Below, piece after piece: positions 33,973 to 38,061 of a DNA stretch of 38,061 nt. Source of the DNA: Pontibacter mucosus (GTDB taxonomy: Bacteria > Bacteroidota > Bacteroidia > Cytophagales > Hymenobacteraceae); contig NZ_QBKI01000017.1 of assembly GCF_003054055.1 (NCBI RefSeq), positions 1 through 38,061 of the forward strand, given 5' to 3'. The position numbers and the translations under genes were made by a program. Numbering within the stretch: position 1 is the stretch's first letter; each line of letters opens with the position of its first letter. The notes under the pieces were generated by a model, which searched no databases, was not told where the DNA came from, and saw nothing but the letters and a program-made list of their open reading frames with translations.

Positions 33973-33986
33973 TAATTAAAAATTTA

Positions 33987-33991
33987 GCATA
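33987..33991 (-). other. 3' fragment of attC site 3 (downstream of the intron)
   Basis: TATGC on the minus strand is the last five bases of an R' box whose GT is at 35927-35928, on the other side of the intron. Rejoined, it reads GTTATGC, the exact complement of the R'' GCATAAC of attC 2. Confidence 0.72.
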
Positions 33992-34031
33992 GTCGAGTCA
34001 CGCAGGGGAGTTTCACCCCTGCGTTCTCACA

Positions 34032-34065
34032 GAACCGTACGTGACAGTCTCCCGTCATACGGCTC
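34032..34065 (-). ncRNA. Group II intron domain V (catalytic hairpin)
   Basis: A 34-nt hairpin starting GAGCCGTATGACGG and ending ACGTACGGTTC on the minus strand, with the AGC triad and the long lower stem typical of domain V. It lies 30 nt after the RT stop codon and directly precedes domain VI. Confidence 0.88.
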
Positions 34066-34095
34066 TTCCTGTTCTTATCACTAATGTAGTTAACA

Positions 34096-35319
34096 TTATG
34101 GACGTACCAATTGCCAGTGCGGGAAAAGACCCGGTTTCTCCCGATACCTCTTCCTCATCCACCTCACCGCCTCCCGCATCGGCAGCCCCTTCTCCCACTT
34201 GGCCCACTTCAGCAGCCGCGTGTTGAGCTGGAGCCACAGGTAATGCGTGTGCGAGGACCAGAACCTACAGTAGTAGTTGATTACCCCCTGTATCACCGGC
34301 CTGAGCACCTGGGCCACTTCCTCCAGCGGCTTGCGCCAGCGGTGGATGTGCATCCGGCTGAGCTTATGCAGCACGCTGCTGATGGACTTGGTGCTGATAA
34401 AGTGGCTCACCATGAGCCGCATCCCTTTGCTGGTCTGTCTCCAGTGAGGCCGCCAGGTGAAGCCCAGAAAGTCCAGGCTGCGGGGGTACTTCTTTTCACT
34501 TGTTCCCCGCAGGTGCACGATTCGGGTCTTGTCCGGGTGCAGCTGTAGTTTACAGGCCTCCACGCGGCTGCGTATGGAGGCCAGCACGTACTGGGCTTGT
34601 TTCTCTGACTTGCAGTGCACCACCACATCGTCGGCGTAGCGCTCGAAGGGCTTTCCCGGGTGGTGTTTCTCCATCCACTTGTCAAAGGCCACGTGCAGAA
34701 ACACGTTGGCCAGCAAGGGCGAGATGACACCGCCCTGCGGCGTGCCCGTCAGGCGGTCCAGAGCTGTCCCGTCCTGCTGCACAATACCCGCCTGGAGCCA
34801 GCGCCCGATGTAGAGCAGCACCCATTTGTCAGGGCAGTAGTGCCTGACGGCCTGCAGCAGCAGCTCGTGGTCAATCGTGTCAAAGAAGCTCCGGATGTCC
34901 AGGTCGATGGCCCAATCATGGCACTGTGCCCGCTCGCTGAGCTTGCCCACCGCCTGATGGCAGCTCCTACCGGGGCGGTAGCCGTAGGAGTCTTTGTGAA
35001 ACAGCGGCTCCACCACCCGCTCCAGGTGCGCCCGCACCACCTCTTGGGCAATGCGGTCCAGGATGGTCGGGATACCGAGCCTGCGCTCGCCCCCGCCCTT
35101 CTTGCCAATGACCACTTCCCGGACTGGCTTGGGGAAATAGCTGCCGGAGCTGAGGCGGTTCCACAGCTTGTAGAGCTGCCGCGGAAGGTCCTGCTCCAGG
35201 TCCTGCCAGCCCATGTGGTCTATGCCGGCTGCGCCTTTGTTGGCTCTCACCTTGCGGTAGGCCTGCCAGACCATCACCCTGGTAATTGGTTGTGACTTTA
35301 CTTCATAGTAATCAATCAT
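34096..35319 (-). CDS. ltrA: Group II intron-encoded reverse transcriptase/maturase
   Basis: A 407-residue intron-encoded protein. RT blocks are visible in order: GAAGIDHM near residue 36, RRLGIPTILDRIAQEVV, SYGYRPGRSCHQAV, DLDIRSFFDTIDH (first catalytic Asp), GTPQGGVISPLLANVFLH, and the catalytic YADD at 228-231. A group II maturase (thumb/X) domain follows (SISSVLHKLSRMHIHRWRKPL, GVINYYCRFWSS). No HNH endonuclease domain follows; the protein ends at HWQLVRP, so it is a short En-minus type that would rely on single-stranded or hairpin targets. It promotes splicing and retro-insertion of the surrounding intron. The frame is intact and all catalytic residues are present, so the intron is potentially active. 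Confidence 0.95.
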   Translation of the reverse strand: MIDYYEVKSQPITRVMVWQAYRKVRANKGAAGIDHMGWQDLEQDLPRQLYKLWNRLSSGSYFPKPVREVVIGKKGGGERRLGIPTILDRIAQEVVRAHLERVVEPLFHKDSYGYRPGRSCHQAVGKLSERAQCHDWAIDLDIRSFFDTIDHELLLQAVRHYCPDKWVLLYIGRWLQAGIVQQDGTALDRLTGTPQGGVISPLLANVFLHVAFDKWMEKHHPGKPFERYADDVVVHCKSEKQAQYVLASIRSRVEACKLQLHPDKTRIVHLRGTSEKKYPRSLDFLGFTWRPHWRQTSKGMRLMVSHFISTKSISSVLHKLSRMHIHRWRKPLEEVAQVLRPVIQGVINYYCRFWSSHTHYLWLQLNTRLLKWAKWEKGLPMREAVRWMRKRYREKPGLFPHWQLVRP

Positions 35320-35925
35320 CCCATCGCTGGTTGTCTCTTGCTGATGAAATTACGAACAGGCCGGGCCCTTGGCTCCGCTGCTTTTCGGCAGCCTCCCAGC
35401 TACTACGGCCCGGTCCGCCGCCACCCTCTCGTGCTGTCCGGACACGCCTGCTGCCTTGCAGGTCAGCCGGGCGAGGGTGACTTCTCTTGTTCCGTACAAA
35501 AGCCTGTCGTTGTCGTCCTGCCAGCTTTACCCCGGATGCTGCGTGACCGGCAATCAGGGCATCTGTCACACTCTAGTCACGGGCACAACCGTAATTGCCC
35601 GTTTTCAGCATCGCCTTAGTACTTACGAGGCTTCGGTCGCTGGTTCACTCTATTCAGCTCGACAACACGTACCTGCGAGAGTCTTGAGCCCCCGCTTTTC
35701 CTGGCTCGTTCACCACCGGGGAGTTTCCGCCCTCGGCAGCAGCAGGTGGTTTGCAGACTACTCCTGACAGTCGTCTGCGAAGGGCCTTCTCTCCTTTTAG
35801 GCTCTACTGCTTCGACAGCCAGTCGCTTCACTTGACCTCCGCTCGAAGGGCAGCGCTCGTAAAGAATCCTTCATCTTTTGTACAGCACCCAACTCCCTGT
35901 TCATCAGGAGTCAGTTCAAGACACA
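35320..35925 (-). ncRNA. Group II intron 5' structural region (domains I-III and start of IV)
   Basis: About 600 nt of non-coding intron RNA sequence upstream of the maturase gene. It contains the 5' splice end and the candidate EBS1 at 35491-35495. Short open frames here are incidental. Confidence 0.75.
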
Positions 35926-35926
35926 C

Positions 35927-35987
35927 ACGGATTAGTACATGCTGCGAACGAGGCGTAGCCGAGAATGGAGCATGTGCCGGGTTATAC
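35927..35987 (-). other. attC site 3, 5' part (interrupted by the group II intron)
   Basis: R'' GTATAAC (35981-35987), stem arms ACATGCT/AGCATGT, then TACTAATCCGT to the intron junction at 35926/35927. With the five bases at 33987-33991 the rebuilt site is 66 bp, the same size as its neighbours. Confidence 0.8.
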
Positions 35988-35991
35988 CCTG

Positions 35992-36624
35992 TTATTTTAT
36001 AGTCTCTTTTGCTTTTTCTAGCAGTCTTGCAATTGACATTGAATCAGTTTTAGTAGTGTTTTTGGGAAACCTTGCGATCAGCTTATTGGCAGTAATTTCG
36101 ATTTCAACATTCTTTAATTTGGCAATACTATTTAGCCATTCAGTTTTAAAATAATGTCGTGCAGCTATCTTGTTTGAAGTCTGAAGCAAAAATCTGTCAC
36201 TAAACTCTTTGCTGGCTTCAAAGTCCACATCCCGATGCAGAAAGAAATCAATCACTTTGTCTGTAATGGTTTCGGGAGTGATTAGCACATGGCCTAAATC
36301 TACAGACAGTTCCGTCCGACCGATACTTTGGATGTCTGTCAATTCCCTAAGCTGCCCTCTTCCAATGTTTACTAAATATGAAAAAAACACATTGATTATT
36401 TGGAACACCTCTTCTCCAACCATTATTTGAAAGATGTTGATGATTTCAAAGTCTTTCCAATGACTTAGTATCTGATAGCTTTTTAGTTCAGATGATAAAT
36501 CAATCAAATTCGGTATCTGATCATAGTCCAACACCTCAACTGTATACCGCTTTTGAAGATGCGTAAGGCATGAGTTTAGTAAGGTTATATCTTCCTCTTC
36601 TAAATCGAGTCCTGTTAAGTTCAT
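35992..36624 (-). CDS. Hypothetical protein, cassette gene
   Basis: A 210-residue soluble protein with no signal peptide or clear membrane segment, predicted alpha/beta. The N-terminal half is rich in aromatic and aliphatic residues (SHWKDFEIINIFQIMVGEE, FFSYLVNIGRGQLREL), followed by TITDKVIDFFLHRDVDFEASKEFSDRFLLQT and a Lys-rich C-terminus. I do not recognise a family. It starts 13 bp after the R' of attC 4 and its stop is 4 bp from the R'' of attC 3, so it is a standard one-gene cassette. AT-rich composition sets it apart from the PUL. Confidence 0.75.
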   Translation of the reverse strand: MNLTGLDLEEEDITLLNSCLTHLQKRYTVEVLDYDQIPNLIDLSSELKSYQILSHWKDFEIINIFQIMVGEEVFQIINVFFSYLVNIGRGQLRELTDIQSIGRTELSVDLGHVLITPETITDKVIDFFLHRDVDFEASKEFSDRFLLQTSNKIAARHYFKTEWLNSIAKLKNVEIEITANKLIARFPKNTTKTDSMSIARLLEKAKETIK

Positions 36625-36637
36625 TATTTTTTATTGG

Positions 36638-36704
36638 GTATAACGGATTGGCTAAAAAACGCTGCTGTCCCGAGGGCAGCTGTGTTTTTTAGGCCTTGTT
36701 ATGC
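36638..36704 (-). other. attC site 4
   Basis: A 67-bp site: R'' GCATAAC (36698-36704), long stem CTAAAAAACNCAGCTG-like arms around GCTGCCCTCGGGACAGC, and R' GTTATAC (36638-36644). The last codons and stop of the 243-residue gene lie within it. Confidence 0.82.
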
Positions 36705-37420
36705 AAATGCTTTTTCTTTTCGTCTACCATTTTCACCTTGACAAAGAACCAAGGAACAGGCTCAAATCCATTCTCTTCATCGTTCATGAATTCAACCATC
36801 TGTTCCCAATTATCTTCGTTAGCTATCAGTCCGTACTGGTTGATTTCGATATTGAATTTTTGAATCAAGTCATTAGCAAGGTCATGGCAATGAAAGGTAT
36901 GAAAGTCCCCACTTAGTTCTACTCCAATTAGGTCGAATCCAATCACAATTTCTGATTCGTCAGTTACTTCTGGAATATTTCTGTTTAGATTCTCCCAAAG
37001 TCCGATTGCTCCTATACCTTTCTCTTTGATACTAAACTCTTCTAACAAGTCATTCTTTTCTGTTTCTGGAAAGTTGATGCTAAGAATCAGATAGTCTTGA
37101 GCATTGCTAAAAAACTTGTTCTTGTATTCACTTAGTACATCATAATCGGAGAAAGTATTTATCCAGCCTATTTTCTTTTCTTCAAATTTCTGGTCAGCCC
37201 AAGTTTGAATATCTGTGATTTGTGGGTCTGTAAGGTTAAACTCCTTTTTGACTTCTTTAACATTGTCGCTGTTATTGACTGCACTCCACGTTATTGACCA
37301 ACTATCGAAATAGGAGTCATTTATACAGGTACTACATGTGTAAATTCTGGTGTCCTTTATGGAGCCGTAATTTGCCTTATGCAGTTTTATAAAATAATAT
37401 GCTCCCAAGTAATACTTCAT
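36689..37420 (-). CDS. Hypothetical protein, cassette gene
   Basis: A 243-residue acidic soluble protein. It has two cysteines close together near the N-terminus (YTCSTCIND, a CxxC motif that could bind metal or form a disulfide) and an acidic C-terminal half (DFHTFHCHDLANDLI, NEDNWEQMVEFMNDEENGFEPVPWFF). No family is recognised. The final residues HNKA and the TAA stop are encoded inside attC 4, so cassette shuffling would not change the C-terminus but the hairpin forms part of the coding end. The start is 13 bp from the R' of attC 5. Confidence 0.75.
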   Translation of the reverse strand: MKYYLGAYYFIKLHKANYGSIKDTRIYTCSTCINDSYFDSWSITWSAVNNSDNVKEVKKEFNLTDPQITDIQTWADQKFEEKKIGWINTFSDYDVLSEYKNKFFSNAQDYLILSINFPETEKNDLLEEFSIKEKGIGAIGLWENLNRNIPEVTDESEIVIGFDLIGVELSGDFHTFHCHDLANDLIQKFNIEINQYGLIANEDNWEQMVEFMNDEENGFEPVPWFFVKVKMVDEKKKHLHNKA

Positions 37421-37433
37421 AAATTGAGATTAT

Positions 37434-37498
37434 GCATAACGGCTTGTGCAGCTAATGGGCGAAGCATAGCTGAGCCTAAATGCTGCACCTTGTTGGCA
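37434..37498 (-). other. attC site 5
   Basis: A 65-bp site: R'' TGCCAAC (37492-37498), stem arms GTGCAGC/GCTGCAC, and R' GTTATGC (37434-37440). Its R' complements the R'' of attC 4. Confidence 0.83.
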
Positions 37499-37526
37499 TT
37501 TCGTTTTTCTTTCTTAAGTGCTTGGT

Positions 37527-37922
37527 TTAATCAATATAGGTGCCTTCAACAGAAAACTTCTCTTGGAAAGATTCATTTAACCAATCTTGATATTGCTGGC
37601 TTTTATACCTATTCATGATTTTGAACTTATAGCTCCTGCTGCCAGCTTCCACATAAATGGAGTTACCCCACGATGAGTACTTAATTTCAACTTTACAATC
37701 ACAATCGTACTCCAGTTTTACGAACTCGTGTTCTTGTAAAAATGAATCGAGACTGGAGATTGTAAGATTTTCAACAGGGTCAGAAAAAATCGGTATCTGA
37801 GTACTAAATCCAAACTTCATGGAAGCCTTTTTATTCAATTTCACGATATAGAAGTATTCATCCAAAAGTAGGAGTACACCATAGTTCCAAAATACATACT
37901 CAAATGGGCCAAGTACTTTCAT
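37527..37922 (-). CDS. Hypothetical protein, cassette gene
   Basis: A 131-residue soluble protein without a signal peptide, beta-rich in the first two thirds (YVFWNYGVLLLLDEYFYIVKL, KLEYDCDCKVEIKYSSW with a CxC pair) and helical at the end (SQQYQDWLNESFQEKF). No family is recognised. It starts 40 bp after the R' box at 37963-37969 and ends 28 bp before the R'' of attC 5, a slightly looser fit than its neighbours. It is AT-rich like the other cassettes. Confidence 0.72.
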   Translation of the reverse strand: MKVLGPFEYVFWNYGVLLLLDEYFYIVKLNKKASMKFGFSTQIPIFSDPVENLTISSLDSFLQEHEFVKLEYDCDCKVEIKYSSWGNSIYVEAGSRSYKFKIMNRYKSQQYQDWLNESFQEKFSVEGTYID

Positions 37923-37962
37923 CTATGTTCTGTTGAGGAAACTTCTATAACTTATAAATGCA

Positions 37963-38061
37963 TGCCAACGTCAGTTTGTCTAAAAACCTCTGCTTGGTGC
38001 TTAGTTAAAGATAGTGATTTGAAGATATATTGTCCTAAGGGTGTGGCATTTTATTCGTTGG
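37963..38061 (-). other. Partial attC site 6 (R' end visible, remainder unclear)
   Basis: R' GTTGGCA (37963-37969) exactly complements the R'' of attC 5, so an attC must begin here. I could not place its R'' confidently before the window ends (a GTTAAAG at 38004-38010 is one weak option). No gene is visible in the last 90 bases. Confidence 0.5.

Larger units (their letters stand above)
33992..35926 (-). mobile_element. Group II intron inserted in an attC R' box
   Basis: On the minus strand the element starts GTGTGTCTTGAACTG, carries a maturase/RT gene in its loop (domain IV), and ends with domain V (34032-34065) and domain VI (9-bp stem 34000-34008/34016-34024), terminating in GAC. That fits the group II AY 3' end. 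Boundaries were set by rejoining the flanks: ...ATCCGT + TATGC gives CCGTTATGC, the form seen in neighbouring attC sites. A candidate EBS1 (ACGGA, 35491-35495) can pair with the last five exon bases TCCGT (35927-35931). Because the 5' end lies in a GTGTGTGTC run, starts at 35928 or 35924 cannot be excluded from the intron sequence alone. The element is GC-rich relative to its surroundings, consistent with recent arrival. Confidence 0.87.

Noticed and set aside
35338..35831. Several short open frames on both strands upstream of the RT gene
   Set aside because: They lie within the structural RNA part of the group II intron and have no supporting features.
33052..37498. Evenly spaced hairpin repeats as a CRISPR array or as REP/MITE elements
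   Set aside because: Spacers are whole genes of different length and repeats are not identical; the cassette-specific R''/R' complementarity fits attC sites and is not explained by CRISPR or REP elements.

Overview
This window looks like chromosome from a member of the Bacteroidota, most likely order Cytophagales (for example Hymenobacteraceae, Pontibacter-like). The evidence is two SusC/SusD pairs, Bacteroidota-type lipoprotein signals, a type IX secretion (T9SS) C-terminal sorting domain, a DUF5017 lipoprotein and the GC-rich composition of the first 31.6 kb. The genus is a guess.

Positions 1-31.6 kb hold one large polysaccharide utilization locus (PUL), all on the minus strand and read from right to left. 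In transcription order it comprises: a GntR/UTRA regulator; a hexuronate-type MFS transporter; SusC2-SusD2-DUF5017 lipoprotein; an AraA-like isomerase with a LamG/TIM-barrel protein, a giant esterase-GH5-T9SS protein and a GH140-type apiosidase-like enzyme; SusC1-SusD1 with a GH-like lipoprotein, an SGNH esterase and a GH3; and an exported sugar-phosphate-isomerase-like protein followed by the start of a gluconate-dehydrogenase-subunit-3-like gene that runs off the left edge. Eight copies of a 16-bp imperfect palindrome (consensus ACTTAACGCACTAAGT on the plus strand) sit in front of exactly these six transcription units. The copy upstream of the GntR gene has a perfectly palindromic 14-bp core. 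I read this as a single-repressor regulon, with GntR as the probable binder.

The inferred pathway is surface capture and import by the two SusCD pairs. Secreted or surface enzymes (esterases, GH5, GH3, GH140-type and two GH-like proteins of unrecognised family) would depolymerise and debranch a plant cell-wall glycan. The MFS carrier would then import the product and the AraA-like isomerase would process it. Substrate identity is not proven; GH140, AraA-like and hexuronate-carrier homology point to a pentose/uronate-bearing, acylated plant polysaccharide.

Positions 32.3-38.06 kb are different: AT-rich, with small unrecognised minus-strand genes separated by roughly 55-67 bp hairpin elements. 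These elements behave as integron attC sites, because each gene's upstream R' box is the exact reverse complement of the R'' box at its 3' end. No integrase is visible, so this is a cassette array without an integrase in view (CALIN-like, or the distal end of an integron whose integrase would lie beyond the right edge). A group II intron (33992-35926) with a maturase reverse transcriptase has inserted inside the R' box of one attC. The left end of the array is a sharp junction near 32321, where a truncated cassette gene meets a truncated hipA-like kinase gene.
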